Positions 35,945-44,948 are shown, counted from the first letter of the stretch. The stretch: 45,685 nt of DNA from a virus (IMGVR_UViG_3300036861_000169:1-45685); one strand, 5' to 3'. Notes: generated from the sequence alone by a model not told the origin. Numbers and translations: made by a program.

Positions 35945-36746
35945 AAAACGAGTCGCGCTCTACGACCTTGCGTCGATGCCGACGACGTTCGACTTCGCGG
36001 TCTACGCCGTCATGGCAAAGACGCTCGGCTACGACGAGATTCGCTTCGTCGTGGGCAACATAACGACATGGAAATACCCGGCCGAGATCGGCTGGCGGCG
36101 CTGGGCGAACATCTGCATTCCGCTGTGCGGCCTCGCAGGGCTGAAGTTCACGGTCGAAGGCCAGCCGGGGCTAGGCGATGTGCTCGGCTACGCCACCGGG
36201 CACGCCGAGGCCCTCTATAAGCGTCTCGGGCGTATCGAGAAGCTGAAAGCGCCGGATGCCTTCACCGGCAGCGGCTACGTGACGATCACCATGCGCGAGT
36301 CGTTCCGCAACAAGTGGCGCGACTCGAACCGGCCGGAATGGGCGAAGGTGAGCGAGTGGCTGATGCGCCGCGGCGAGGAAGTGATCGTGCTCGAGGAGTG
36401 CGAGTTCCAGCCGATGGCGCTGGAAAAGCGCATTTCGGTCTACGCGAACGCGAAGATGAACCTCGCAGTGGGCAATGGCCCGATGGTGCTGTGCTGGCTC
36501 TCGGAAGCCCCTTACCTGACCTTCCAGCTTCCGAAGCGCGAGGGCCGCGAAAAGGATTACGACACGCTCGTCGAGCAGTGGAATCGCATGAAGTTCCCGG
36601 TCGGCTCGCAGCTTTCCTTCCGCAATGAGCGGCAGGAGATCGTCTGGGGGCCGGATGATTTCGAGACGGTGACAGGCCACTACGAAAAAATCATGGAACA
36701 AAAAGAAGCGCAGCAAATGCGCCTGAAAAATGGAACTACGGCTTGA
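35922..36746 (+). CDS. Possible glycosyltransferase-like protein
   Basis: A 274-aa protein from GTG 35922, overlapping the mutase end by 23 bp, with GGGGAA upstream. No signal peptide or membrane segment. The C-terminal half (RGEEVIVLEECEFQPMALEK, KMNLAVGNGPMVLCWLSEAP, YLTFQLPKREG) recalls the donor-binding half of GT-B glycosyltransferases, in particular the conserved ALxxADLxxxxxSGPxHL region of GT9, but the match is loose. The N-terminal part is not recognised. I infer glycosyl transfer from this and from the mutase neighbour. Confidence 0.45.
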   Translation: MASSAQPEKRVALYDLASMPTTFDFAVYAVMAKTLGYDEIRFVVGNITTWKYPAEIGWRRWANICIPLCGLAGLKFTVEGQPGLGDVLGYATGHAEALYKRLGRIEKLKAPDAFTGSGYVTITMRESFRNKWRDSNRPEWAKVSEWLMRRGEEVIVLEECEFQPMALEKRISVYANAKMNLAVGNGPMVLCWLSEAPYLTFQLPKREGREKDYDTLVEQWNRMKFPVGSQLSFRNERQEIVWGPDDFETVTGHYEKIMEQKEAQQMRLKNGTTA

Positions 36747-38166
36747 GCCCAAGCAAACCGTAGCGTTCACCACGCCCGCCACCGAAGTGCTCTACGGTGG
36801 CGCCAAGGGCGGGGGTAAATCGTATCTTCTTCGCGTAAGCGCGATCCGCTGGGCGCTCGATGTGCCCGGCATCCAGATTTACCTCTTCCGCCGCAAGCTC
36901 CCCGATCTTCGCCGCAATCACCTCCAGGGGCCGACCAGCTTTTTCAAGATGCTGCGCGAGTACTTGAAGGCCGGAACGGTGAAGTACCGCGCGGTAGAGA
37001 ACGAGTTCGAGTTCGAGAACGGCTCGGTGATTCATCTGTGCTACTGCGACGCCGAGGGCGACGTCGAGAACTACCAAGGCGCGGAGATGCACGTTTTGAT
37101 GCCCGATGAGCTCACCCACTACACCGACTATCAATACCGTTACCTGCGCTCACAGGTGCGCATTTCCGGTGTCGAGATCCCAGAGCGCTACAAGGGGCGC
37201 CTGCCGCGCATAGAGGCGGGCTCCAACCCCGGCTCGGTGGGCCATGCGTGGGTGCGCCGTTCGTTCATCAGCCCCAAGCCCGCGCTAGAGATCTGGCGCG
37301 CGCCGAAGGACGAGGGCGGCATGGTGCGCCAGTTCATTCCGGCGAAGCTCGCCGACAACCCGCATCTCACGAAGGACGATCCCGAGTATGCCGATCGCTT
37401 GCATGGCCTGGGGTCGGACAATCTCGTGCGCGCGATGCTTGAGGGCGACTGGGACATCGTGGCCGGTGCCGCATTCGAGAAGCTTCGCCGCGAGATCCAC
37501 TGCATCGAGCCATTCGACCCGCCGGAGGACTGGCTGTGTTTCGGCTCGCTCGACTGGGGGTCGACCAAGCCCTTCTCTTTCGGCCTGTGGACGGTTGCAA
37601 ACGGCAACCAGTTGCCGGATGGCCGTCACTACCGCCGCGGCGCCATGATCCGCTACAACGAGGTCTATGGCTGGAACCGCAAGGCCGATGAGGGCCTGCG
37701 CAAGGAGGCGACCGAAGTCGCCGACATGGTGAAGTCCCGCACCAATGGGCGGCGCCTCGCCTACATCGCGGCCGATCCCTCGATGTGGAAGGTCGACGGC
37801 GGCCCGTCGATCGCGGAGACGATGCTGCGGCGCGGCGTGGTGCTGCGCAAGGCTGACCATAACCGCCTGACGGGCTACGTGGAAGTGCGCCAGCGCATCG
37901 CGGGCGACGGCGACGGGCCGATGCTCTACGCGACGAAGAACTGCCACGACGGCTTCTGGCGAACGATGCCCGACATCGTGCTCGACGAAGACCACCCAGA
38001 GGACGTCGATACCGACCAGGAAGACCATTGCTATGACGATGTCCGTTATGGCTGCGTGAGCCGTCCTTGGATGGCGGCGCCGCACCGCAAGGAGAAAAAG
38101 CCAGACCGCTGGATGAAGCGCTTCGAGGAGGACGAGCACGCCGAAGAGTCCTGGAGGACTGCTTAA
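36730..38166 (+). CDS. terL: Terminase large subunit
   Basis: A 478-aa protein from ATG 36730. ATPase domain: Walker A GGAKGGGKS (residues 23-31, K30), arginine-rich FRRKLPDLRRNHL, Walker B VLMPDEL (D126, E127) and the coupling motif AGSNPGSVGHAWV. Nuclease domain: LDWGSTKPFSFGLWTV, AYIAADPSMWK and HCYDDVRYG supply the acidic metal ligands. Length is slightly short but complete. It overlaps the island's last gene by 17 bp and stops 1 base before the portal start. Confidence 0.93.
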   Translation: MELRLEPKQTVAFTTPATEVLYGGAKGGGKSYLLRVSAIRWALDVPGIQIYLFRRKLPDLRRNHLQGPTSFFKMLREYLKAGTVKYRAVENEFEFENGSVIHLCYCDAEGDVENYQGAEMHVLMPDELTHYTDYQYRYLRSQVRISGVEIPERYKGRLPRIEAGSNPGSVGHAWVRRSFISPKPALEIWRAPKDEGGMVRQFIPAKLADNPHLTKDDPEYADRLHGLGSDNLVRAMLEGDWDIVAGAAFEKLRREIHCIEPFDPPEDWLCFGSLDWGSTKPFSFGLWTVANGNQLPDGRHYRRGAMIRYNEVYGWNRKADEGLRKEATEVADMVKSRTNGRRLAYIAADPSMWKVDGGPSIAETMLRRGVVLRKADHNRLTGYVEVRQRIAGDGDGPMLYATKNCHDGFWRTMPDIVLDEDHPEDVDTDQEDHCYDDVRYGCVSRPWMAAPHRKEKKPDRWMKRFEEDEHAEESWRTA

Positions 38167-40182
38167 GTGGCCGACAAAGAGAAGAATGAGATCAAGCTCG
38201 GCACGCTGATCGAGTGGGTCAACGACTCGGACGACGCCACACTCGACTCCCGCGCGAACGCGGAGAAGTGCCGCGACTTCTATGACTCCAAGCAATGGAC
38301 CGAGGCCGAGGCGAAGGCGCTCAGAAAGCGCAAGCAGGCCCCAGTGGTGATCAACCGCATCAAGCCCAAGGTCGACGGTCTCATGGGCATGGAGCGCGCG
38401 AATCGCACCACGGCGAAAGCCTATCCGCGCACGCCGCAGCACGAGAAGGCGGCGACGGCGGCGACGGAGGCGGTGCGCTTCGTGCTTGACGATCAGTTCT
38501 ACCGGCAGACGCGCTCGGCGGCGTGGGACAACCTGTGTGTGGAAGGTAGCGGGGGCGTGGAGGTCATCGTCAAGCCGCGCGGCGACGGCTTCAAAATCTT
38601 CATCAATCATATCCAGTGGGATCGCCTCATCTACGATCCGCACGACAGGACTAGGGACTTTCACGCGCCGCGCTACCTCGGTCAGGTGGTATGGCTTGAC
38701 TACGACGTGGCCATGGGGCAGTTCCCTGACGGCGAGGACGTGCTGGAAAGCATGATCGAAGGCTCGACCACCTTCGCCGACAAGCCTACCTGGATGGACA
38801 CGAAGCGCAAGCGCGTGAAGATCGTCGAGCTCTACTACCTGCAAGATGGCGACTGGTGGTACGCCTGCTTTACGCACGGCGGATTCCTTAAGCCGCGCAA
38901 GAAGTCGCCCTATGTGAATGAGGAAGGCGAGACCGAGCATCCCTATGAGTTCGCCTCACTTTTCGTGGATCGCGAGGGCAACCGTTACGGTGCGACGTTG
39001 CAGTATCTGGACGTGCAGGACGAGATTAACAAGCGCCGCTCCAAGGCGCTGCACCTGATGAGCGTGCGGCAAGTGCGCTGGGAGCGCGGTGCGGTCGAGG
39101 ACATCAATAAGGCGAGGGAAGAGCTTGCGAAGCCAGACGGGGTGGTGGAAACGACGCCCGGCATGGAGTTCGAGGTTCTCAAGACTGGCGACATGGCGGC
39201 GGCGCAATTCAACCTGCTGGCCGAAGCGAAGCAGGAGATCGATGCCGTGGGCTACAACGCTGCGGCGAGTGGAAAAGAGCCGCGCAGCATGTCCGGGATC
39301 GCGCTGAAGAATCGGGAACTTGCGGCGCAGACCGAGCTCGCCCCCATGTTCGATGTGCTCAAGCACCTCGACGTGCGGGTATACCGCAAGGTCTGGAACC
39401 GCATCAAGCAGTACTGGCGCGCCGAGATGTGGATTCGCGTTACCGATGACCCGTCGAACTTGCGATGGGTAGGGCTTAATCGCCCGATGACGAAGGGCCA
39501 GTTGGCGCTCGAGCAGGCTAAGGATGCGGGCGCGGCTCCCGAGCAGTTGCAGCAGCTCCAGGCGCAGTTGGCGGCCGATCCTACGGCAAACGAGCCGGCG
39601 CCGATGCAAAACGAAGTGGCGACCCTAGACGTCGACATTGTGATCGACGACGCGCCAGATTCGGTGACGATGCAAGTCGAGGAATTCCAGGCGCTTGGCG
39701 AAATGGTGAAGTCCGGCATCCCGATTCCGCCCACGGCGGTCGTCGCGGCCTCGACCTTGAAGGACAAGGACAAGATCCTGAAGGAGATGAAGCAGGGAAA
39801 TTCGGTGCCGCCCGAGGTGCAGGAACAGATGAAGAAGATGCAGGAGGAGGGTCAAAAGCTCGCGCAGGAGAACCAGCAATTGAAGGCGGGCGCTGCGGAG
39901 GCGCAGGCGAAGATTGTGGCCCGCGAGCGCGAGGCGCAGATGAAAGCGCAGATGGAAGCGCGCGTCGAGCAGATGAGAGAGCAGATGCAGGCGCAATCGC
40001 GCGAGCGGGAGGCGCTCATGTCAGCGCAATTCGATGCGCAGCAGGCGCGCATGGATGCGCAATTCGAGCGCTGGAAGGCGCTTCTGGAGGCGCGCACCAA
40101 GATCGAAGTCGCTGAAATAGGCGCGAAGAGCGCCATCGATACCGCAGAAATTAGCGCAGCGAAACAGGCCACCGCAGCCTAA
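38167..40182 (+). CDS. P22-like portal protein
   Basis: A 671-aa protein from GTG 38167. The P22-type portal opening with a protease-like wing is present: FYDSKQWTEAEAKALRKRKQ, VVINRIKPKVDGLMGMERAN, then WDNLCVEGSGGVEVIVKPRG and WDRLIYDPHDRTRDF. The C-terminal 190 residues are a very long Gln/Glu-rich coiled coil (PAEEQMKKMQEEGQKLAQEN-type), the barrel or crown extension of podovirus portals. It forms the twelve-fold channel through which DNA passes. Confidence 0.9.
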   Translation: MADKEKNEIKLGTLIEWVNDSDDATLDSRANAEKCRDFYDSKQWTEAEAKALRKRKQAPVVINRIKPKVDGLMGMERANRTTAKAYPRTPQHEKAATAATEAVRFVLDDQFYRQTRSAAWDNLCVEGSGGVEVIVKPRGDGFKIFINHIQWDRLIYDPHDRTRDFHAPRYLGQVVWLDYDVAMGQFPDGEDVLESMIEGSTTFADKPTWMDTKRKRVKIVELYYLQDGDWWYACFTHGGFLKPRKKSPYVNEEGETEHPYEFASLFVDREGNRYGATLQYLDVQDEINKRRSKALHLMSVRQVRWERGAVEDINKAREELAKPDGVVETTPGMEFEVLKTGDMAAAQFNLLAEAKQEIDAVGYNAAASGKEPRSMSGIALKNRELAAQTELAPMFDVLKHLDVRVYRKVWNRIKQYWRAEMWIRVTDDPSNLRWVGLNRPMTKGQLALEQAKDAGAAPEQLQQLQAQLAADPTANEPAPMQNEVATLDVDIVIDDAPDSVTMQVEEFQALGEMVKSGIPIPPTAVVAASTLKDKDKILKEMKQGNSVPPEVQEQMKKMQEEGQKLAQENQQLKAGAAEAQAKIVAREREAQMKAQMEARVEQMREQMQAQSREREALMSAQFDAQQARMDAQFERWKALLEARTKIEVAEIGAKSAIDTAEISAAKQATAA

Positions 40183-40192
40183 GGAGAAGAAG

Positions 40193-41122
40193 ATGGCAAC
40201 GAGCATGGACGACATCCTGAGCGACAAGCCGGAGAAACCGGAGAAGCCGGAACCGCGCGAGCCGGAAGCGAAGGAGCCTAAGGAACCAAAGGAGCCGAAG
40301 GACAAGAGCGCGGCCGAGCCAGCGGACAAGCCTGAAAAGCTGGAAGTCGAGCGGGCGACCTCGCGGCGCAAAGAGCACCAGAAAAAAGAGTGGGAAGCGC
40401 AGGGGCGCGATCCCGAGACTGGGAAATTCCTGCCCAAGGAGGGCGGCGAGTCGAAACCGGACGCCAAACCGGAAGCGAAGCCGGAAGCCAAAGCCGAGCC
40501 GGCCAAGCCGCCGGAGAAGCCGGCGGCACCCGTCCAGGAGATGACCGAGAAGGAGCGCGGGTTGCTCGCCGAGGCCGACCGCCAGCGCCGGAGGAACCAG
40601 CAACTCGAGCAGGAACTCGCTGCGGCCCGCGGCCAGAAGCCGGAGGAGAAGAAAGCGTTCTGGGACGACCCGGAGGGGGCGCTCAAAAAGCACCAGGCCG
40701 AGATGGCGAACCTCGGCGTGACGACGCGGCTGCAGACCGCCGAGCTTATTGCCCGCTCGCGCTATCCGGACTTCGACGAAAAGGTCACGAAGTTCGCCGA
40801 ACTCGTGCAGCAGACCCCAGGCCTTGCCCAGCAATGGCTCGCGGCACCGGACCCTGCGGAGTTCGCCTACCGCACCGGCAAGAATCATCTCGAGATCCAG
40901 CAGGCGGGGAGCCTCGACAAGCTGCGCGAGGAGATCGACAAGAAGGCCCGCACCGAGGAGCGGGCCAAGGTGGAGGCCGAGTTCAAGGCGAAGCAGGACG
41001 AGGCCGAGCGCCAGCGCGCGGCGCTCACCGGCACGCTCTCGGACGTGCGCGGCGGGGCTGTTGGGCCGCAGAAGGCGGTCTGGAACGGGCCAACCCCGAT
41101 GGGGGACATCCTGAAGCACTAA
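40193..41122 (+). CDS. Scaffolding protein
   Basis: A 309-aa protein from ATG 40193 with AAGGAG upstream, located between portal and major capsid genes. It is Lys/Glu/Pro-rich and disordered in its first 130 residues (PEKPEKPEPREPEAKEPKEP-type repeats), followed by coiled coil (QRRRNQQLEQELAAARGQ, LREEIDKKARTEERAKVEAE). The conserved end VWNGPTPMGDILKH is typical of capsid-binding tails of scaffolds. No protease motif. Confidence 0.8.
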   Translation: MATSMDDILSDKPEKPEKPEPREPEAKEPKEPKEPKDKSAAEPADKPEKLEVERATSRRKEHQKKEWEAQGRDPETGKFLPKEGGESKPDAKPEAKPEAKAEPAKPPEKPAAPVQEMTEKERGLLAEADRQRRRNQQLEQELAAARGQKPEEKKAFWDDPEGALKKHQAEMANLGVTTRLQTAELIARSRYPDFDEKVTKFAELVQQTPGLAQQWLAAPDPAEFAYRTGKNHLEIQQAGSLDKLREEIDKKARTEERAKVEAEFKAKQDEAERQRAALTGTLSDVRGGAVGPQKAVWNGPTPMGDILKH

Positions 41123-41293
41123 TTCGACTTTGCGCGCGGGACTCTGTATAACCCGCGCCTCATAAAGGCGTCGCCGGCCGTCAACGGGCGCGTAGGGCAG
41201 TTGCAGGACCGTCGCCGGGTTTAGCGGGCGTTCTCAAGTGTCGCCGACTCACGGGCGCGTTGCGAACCCCACTAACCAAACGGAGGCGGCCAG
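41123..41293 (+). promoter_or_regulatory. Capsid-gene leader with promoter, hairpin and three GTCGCCG repeats
   Basis: TTCGAC (41123-41128) and TATAAC (41147-41152) are 18 bp apart, a candidate promoter that would boost capsid expression. GCGCGGG (41134-41140) pairs with CCCGCGC (41152-41158), so the same site may form a hairpin after the scaffold gene. Three related units of GTCGCCG-N7-CGGGCG type start at 41170, 41211 and 41240. The capsid start has GGAGG 7 nt upstream. Confidence 0.5.
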
Positions 41294-42403
41294 ATGGCCC
41301 AGACCTATGTACCGGTAGGAACCGTCCGGACAGGTCTTACCCCCCAGTACTGGGACGATCAGTTCTTCACCGACTATGTGCGCTCCTCGCGATTCCGGCG
41401 CTACATGGGCACCGATGAAGCCTCGATCATCCAGATCCGGGAGGAACTGACCAAGAGACGCGGCGACACGATCGCATTCGCGCTCGTGAACGAGCTCACC
41501 GGCGCCGGCGTCACCGGAAGCACCACCCTGAAGGGCAACGAAGAGCGCATGAACTTGCGCTCCCACATGCTGACGGTCGATGTCCTGCGTCACGCCGTCG
41601 CGGTGGATAGCTGGGATGAGCAGAAATCCGTCATCGATCTACGCGACGCCGCCCGCGCGCAGCTCCGCGAGTGGGCGCAAAAGACGCTTCGCGACGACAT
41701 CATTCGCGGCCTTGGCCAGATCGACGGGGTGAACTTCTCGGCCTCGACTGCAGCGCAGCGCAATACCTGGACGGCGAACAACCAGGATCGCCTGCTCTTC
41801 GGCTTGGCGACGACCAACTACACCAGCATCTTCGCCACCGCCATCCAGTCGCTCTCATCCGGCGAGCAACTCACGCCGAACGTGCTGTCGCTCATGAAGC
41901 GCCTGGCGCAAGCGGCGTCGCCGAAGATCAAGCCCGTGTACGTGAAGGAGATGGACCAGGAATGGTACGTCTGCTTCGTCGGCCCGCGGGCCTGGCGCGA
42001 TCTCACCGAGGACAACCCGACCACCAACGTGCTCACGCTCGCGAACCGCGACGCGCGGGTGCGCGGTGTGGATAACCCGCTCTTTACCGGCGACTCGCTG
42101 GTGTGGGACGGGATGATCCTGCGGGAAATCCCAGAAATCGCCCCGGAGACGATCGTGTCCGGCAGCGCGGGCGCCGCGATCGAGCCGGTCTACCTCTGCG
42201 GGGCGCAAGCGGTCGGCCTCGCCTGGGCGCAGCGCACCAAGTCCACGACCGACACCGACGACTACGAGTTCCTGCATGGCGTGGGCGTTCAGGAGATCCG
42301 GCGCATCGAAAAACTGCGGTTCGGCACGGCTTCTGGCGCGGATCAGACGACGCCCAAGGACCACGGGATCGTCACCGCCTTCGTTGCCGCGGCTGCGGAT
42401 TAA
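41294..42403 (+). CDS. Major capsid protein, N4-gp56 family
   Basis: A 369-aa protein from ATG 41294. N4 gp56-type HK97-fold sequence: QTYVPVGTVRTGLTPQYWDD, SIIQIREELTKRRGDTIAF, ALVNELTGAGVTGSTTLKGN, EERMNLRSHMLTVDVLRHAV, FVGPRAWRDL and LFTGDSLVWDGMILREIPEI. The length is normal for the family and a separate scaffold precedes it. It is paired here with a P22-like portal and tail hub, an unusual combination worth noting. Confidence 0.9.
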   Translation: MAQTYVPVGTVRTGLTPQYWDDQFFTDYVRSSRFRRYMGTDEASIIQIREELTKRRGDTIAFALVNELTGAGVTGSTTLKGNEERMNLRSHMLTVDVLRHAVAVDSWDEQKSVIDLRDAARAQLREWAQKTLRDDIIRGLGQIDGVNFSASTAAQRNTWTANNQDRLLFGLATTNYTSIFATAIQSLSSGEQLTPNVLSLMKRLAQAASPKIKPVYVKEMDQEWYVCFVGPRAWRDLTEDNPTTNVLTLANRDARVRGVDNPLFTGDSLVWDGMILREIPEIAPETIVSGSAGAAIEPVYLCGAQAVGLAWAQRTKSTTDTDDYEFLHGVGVQEIRRIEKLRFGTASGADQTTPKDHGIVTAFVAAAAD

Positions 42404-42414
42404 AGGAGACAACT

Positions 42415-42840
42415 ATGGCAACCAGAACCGCCAGCGCCGCCCAAGCAACCGCCATCGCGAAAGCACTGCGAGTCGGCCTCGTCGCCGTGAACTCGACCTT
42501 CTCGATTCCCGCCAGCCAGTCGATTTCGATCGGCGACGTGATCCAGATGATCCGCGTTCCGCAGAACTCGCGCGCCGTATTCGTCGGCCTCACCAGCACC
42601 TACGTGCAGGCGACCGTCGAAGTCGGCGACGGCTTGCTTACCAACCGCTACATCGGCACTCAGTCGACGAGCGCCTTGCACGCCTCGTCCACATTCATGC
42701 CCTCTGGCGTGGCGAACGTGCCGTACACGTACTCGCTCGACGACACGATCGACATCCAAGTGTCGCTCGTGTCGGTGTCGACCATCGCCGGGGCGTTCTA
42801 CCTCACGGCAATCCTGTCGATGGACCCGACGCAGGGCTAA
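42415..42840 (+). CDS. Head decoration or completion protein
   Basis: A 141-aa protein from ATG 42415 with AAGGAG upstream, right after the capsid gene. Strand-rich: VNSTFSIPASQSISIGDVIQ, AVFVGLTSTYVQATVEVGDG, YTYSLDDTIDIQVSLVSVST. The beta-rich, cysteine-free composition suits a trimeric decoration protein or small head protein. No named family is recognised with certainty. Confidence 0.65.
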   Translation: MATRTASAAQATAIAKALRVGLVAVNSTFSIPASQSISIGDVIQMIRVPQNSRAVFVGLTSTYVQATVEVGDGLLTNRYIGTQSTSALHASSTFMPSGVANVPYTYSLDDTIDIQVSLVSVSTIAGAFYLTAILSMDPTQG

Positions 42841-42853
42841 ACGCAAGGCCAAA

Positions 42854-42879
42854 GGCGGGGCGGCGCTCGTCGCCCCGCC
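42854..42879 (+). terminator. GC-rich terminator after the capsid operon
   Basis: GGCGGGGCG (42854-42862) pairs perfectly with CGCCCCGCC (42871-42879) across an 8-nt loop, followed by GTTTCATC. The T tract is short, so it may be a partial terminator or attenuator that limits expression of the genes downstream compared with the capsid gene. Confidence 0.65.
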
Positions 42880-42906
42880 GTTTCATCACAACGCTCTCGG
42901 AGAAAA

Positions 42907-44271
42907 ATGGATTTATTCGAAGAAGCGACCGAGCACCACAAAAACGGCAGATATGCAGAAGCGGAAAAGCTCTACGACATGCTTCTGTCGCAGAACCATG
43001 ATAACGCGGGGCTCCTCGCAACGATGGGAACGCTGTACCTGCAGACTAGCCGGTATGGGCTCGCCATCCACATGCTTGAGGCGGCCAAGAAGCACAACCT
43101 CATTCAAAGCGATGTCCTCTCGAACCTGTCGCTCGCCTACAAAAACAGCGGCCAGTCCCAGAAGGCGATCGAGTACATCGAAAAGGCGTGCGCCATCCCG
43201 GACCCGTGCGCCGGGGCATTGGCGAATTATTCGGGCTTCTTCACGAACACCGGCACGCCCGACAAGGCGATCGCGCTCTGCACGCGGGCGCTGGAGAAGG
43301 AACCAGAACTAGTCGTCGCGCATTGGAATCTCGCGCTCGCGCTGCTTGAAAATGGCGAGTGGGCGCGCGGCTGGGAAGAGCACGAATGGGGCCTGAAGCC
43401 AGCGAAGCACATTACGCCAATGCGCGTCGACCGCAAGATCGGCGAACTGCCGCAGTGGGATGGCATGCCCGGCAAGACCGTCGCCGTGTATGGCGAGCAG
43501 GGTCTGGGCGACGAGATCATGTTCGCCTCGATGCTCCCGGACCTCATGGCCACGAGCAACGTGATCATCGAGTGCCACAAGCGGCTCGTGCCGCTCTTCG
43601 AGCGCTCCTTTGGGGTGACCTGCTACGGGACCCGCGAGGACACCTCGATTAGTTGGCCGTTCGATCACCAGATCGACTACCGCGTGTCGATCGGCTCGCT
43701 CGGCAAGTTCTTCCGTCGCTCGGCGGATGCCTTCCCCGGAACGCCGTACCTCAAGACCGAAGCGGCACCGCGGGACAAGAAGTTCCGCGTCGGAATCTCT
43801 TGGACCGGCGGGTCGAAGGCTGGGCGCATTCTTACCCGCACGGTGCCGCTTTCCTGGTGGCAGCCGATCCTTGAGAACGACTGCGAGTTCGTGTCGCTCC
43901 AGTACACCGACCAGGCGGCCGAGATCGAGATCGTCGAGAAGCTCGGCTACCCGATCACGCAATACCCGTTCATGACTGACCGGACGCTCGACTATGACGA
44001 GACGGCGAAGGTCGTCGCCTCGTGCGATCTCGTGATTTCGGTCTGCACTTCTGTCGTGCATCTTGCGGGCGCGCTGGGCGTGCCCTGCTGGGTGATGACG
44101 CCGAATAAGCCCGCTTGGCGCTATGGCACCAAGGGCCGCATGCCCTGGTATCGCTCGGTGCGCCTGTACCGGCAGCAGCCGAACGACCCATGGAATCCGG
44201 TGATCGAACGCATCGCCGATGACTTGGCGGCGCTCGTCAAGACGCGTGAGCCGGTGATGGAGGCCGCCTGA
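42907..44271 (+). CDS. TPR and glycosyltransferase family 9-like protein
   Basis: A 454-aa protein from ATG 42907, just past the terminator. Residues 1-145 are tetratricopeptide repeats (AEKLYDMLLSQNHDNAGLLA, SDVLSNLSLAYKNSGQSQKA, VVAHWNLALALLENGEWARG). Residues 190-440 follow the GT9/ADP-heptose:LPS heptosyltransferase GT-B fold: VAVYGEQGLGDEIMFASMLP, FRVGISWTGGSKAGRILTRT, ASCDLVISVCTSVVHLAGAL and GVPCWVMTPNKPAW. It may transfer a sugar to protein or glycan. Its position between head genes favours a virion acceptor. Confidence 0.82.
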   Translation: MDLFEEATEHHKNGRYAEAEKLYDMLLSQNHDNAGLLATMGTLYLQTSRYGLAIHMLEAAKKHNLIQSDVLSNLSLAYKNSGQSQKAIEYIEKACAIPDPCAGALANYSGFFTNTGTPDKAIALCTRALEKEPELVVAHWNLALALLENGEWARGWEEHEWGLKPAKHITPMRVDRKIGELPQWDGMPGKTVAVYGEQGLGDEIMFASMLPDLMATSNVIIECHKRLVPLFERSFGVTCYGTREDTSISWPFDHQIDYRVSIGSLGKFFRRSADAFPGTPYLKTEAAPRDKKFRVGISWTGGSKAGRILTRTVPLSWWQPILENDCEFVSLQYTDQAAEIEIVEKLGYPITQYPFMTDRTLDYDETAKVVASCDLVISVCTSVVHLAGALGVPCWVMTPNKPAWRYGTKGRMPWYRSVRLYRQQPNDPWNPVIERIADDLAALVKTREPVMEAA

Positions 44272-44948
44272 TGGCGCTGCCGCTGACGGCCCTCCAGCGC
44301 CTCGCGCCGCTGATGCGCGGGGCGAAGATCCTGTCGCTCGGCTACCCGGACATCATGGCGAGCGCCGCCGAGGTCAAAGCGCTTTTCGGCTATACGCCGA
44401 CGCAGTTCACCAAGGCGCACGAGTGGCACAAGACGAAGGAGCCGATGCCGGAGTCGCTCGAGCTATTCGAGGCCATCGACGCCAAGGTGACGATCGTGGA
44501 CTTCGATGCCGATCACGGCGTCGAGACGATCGCGGACCTGAACTATCCGCACGACTTTGGGCAGTTCGATCTGGTGATCGATCCGGGGACGCTCGAGCAC
44601 TGCTTCAACATCGGGCAGGCGTTCATGAATGCGGCAGGTGCCGTGCGCCCCGGCGGGCGGATCTTTCACATCTCGCCGATGTCGTTGCTCAACCATGGGT
44701 TCTACAACCTGTGCCCGACGCTGTACCACGACTTCTATCGGCAAAACGGCTGGGATGTCCGGGTCCTCATTGTGCTTCCCGCCTTTGCGCCGGTGTGCAG
44801 GGCAACCGCGCGCTTCGACACGCATTCCGAGTACCTCATGCATGTGCTGGTGGAGCGCATGACGGATGCGCCGCTCAAATTCCCGATCCAGACGAAGTAC
44901 CTGGACAAGATCAAGGAGCGCGAAGAGAGGAAGGCGAAGGCCGCATGA
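44271..44948 (+). CDS. SAM-dependent methyltransferase
   Basis: A 225-aa protein whose ATG shares its A with the upstream TGA. Motif I in GAKILSLGYPDIMAS, then acidic VTIVDFDADHGVETIADLNY and FDLVIDPGTLEHCFNIGQAF, then GAVRPGGRIFHISPMSLLNH and FYNLCPTLYHDFYRQNGW. The class I fold is clear though the GxGxG glycines are relaxed (LGYPD). It is coupled to the glycosyltransferase gene and may methylate the added sugar. It overlaps the next gene by 4 bp. Confidence 0.78.
   Translation: MALPLTALQRLAPLMRGAKILSLGYPDIMASAAEVKALFGYTPTQFTKAHEWHKTKEPMPESLELFEAIDAKVTIVDFDADHGVETIADLNYPHDFGQFDLVIDPGTLEHCFNIGQAFMNAAGAVRPGGRIFHISPMSLLNHGFYNLCPTLYHDFYRQNGWDVRVLIVLPAFAPVCRATARFDTHSEYLMHVLVERMTDAPLKFPIQTKYLDKIKEREERKAKAA

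Noticed and set aside
37285-38940. 551-aa open frame on the minus strand opposite TerL and portal
   Set aside because: It is antisense to well-recognised terL and portal sequence, has His/Arg/Leu-rich composition typical of shadow frames in high-GC DNA and shows no domain.
40151-41119. 322-aa minus-strand frame opposite the scaffold gene
   Set aside because: Leu/Arg-rich shadow of the Lys/Glu/Pro-rich scaffold; no ribosome binding site.
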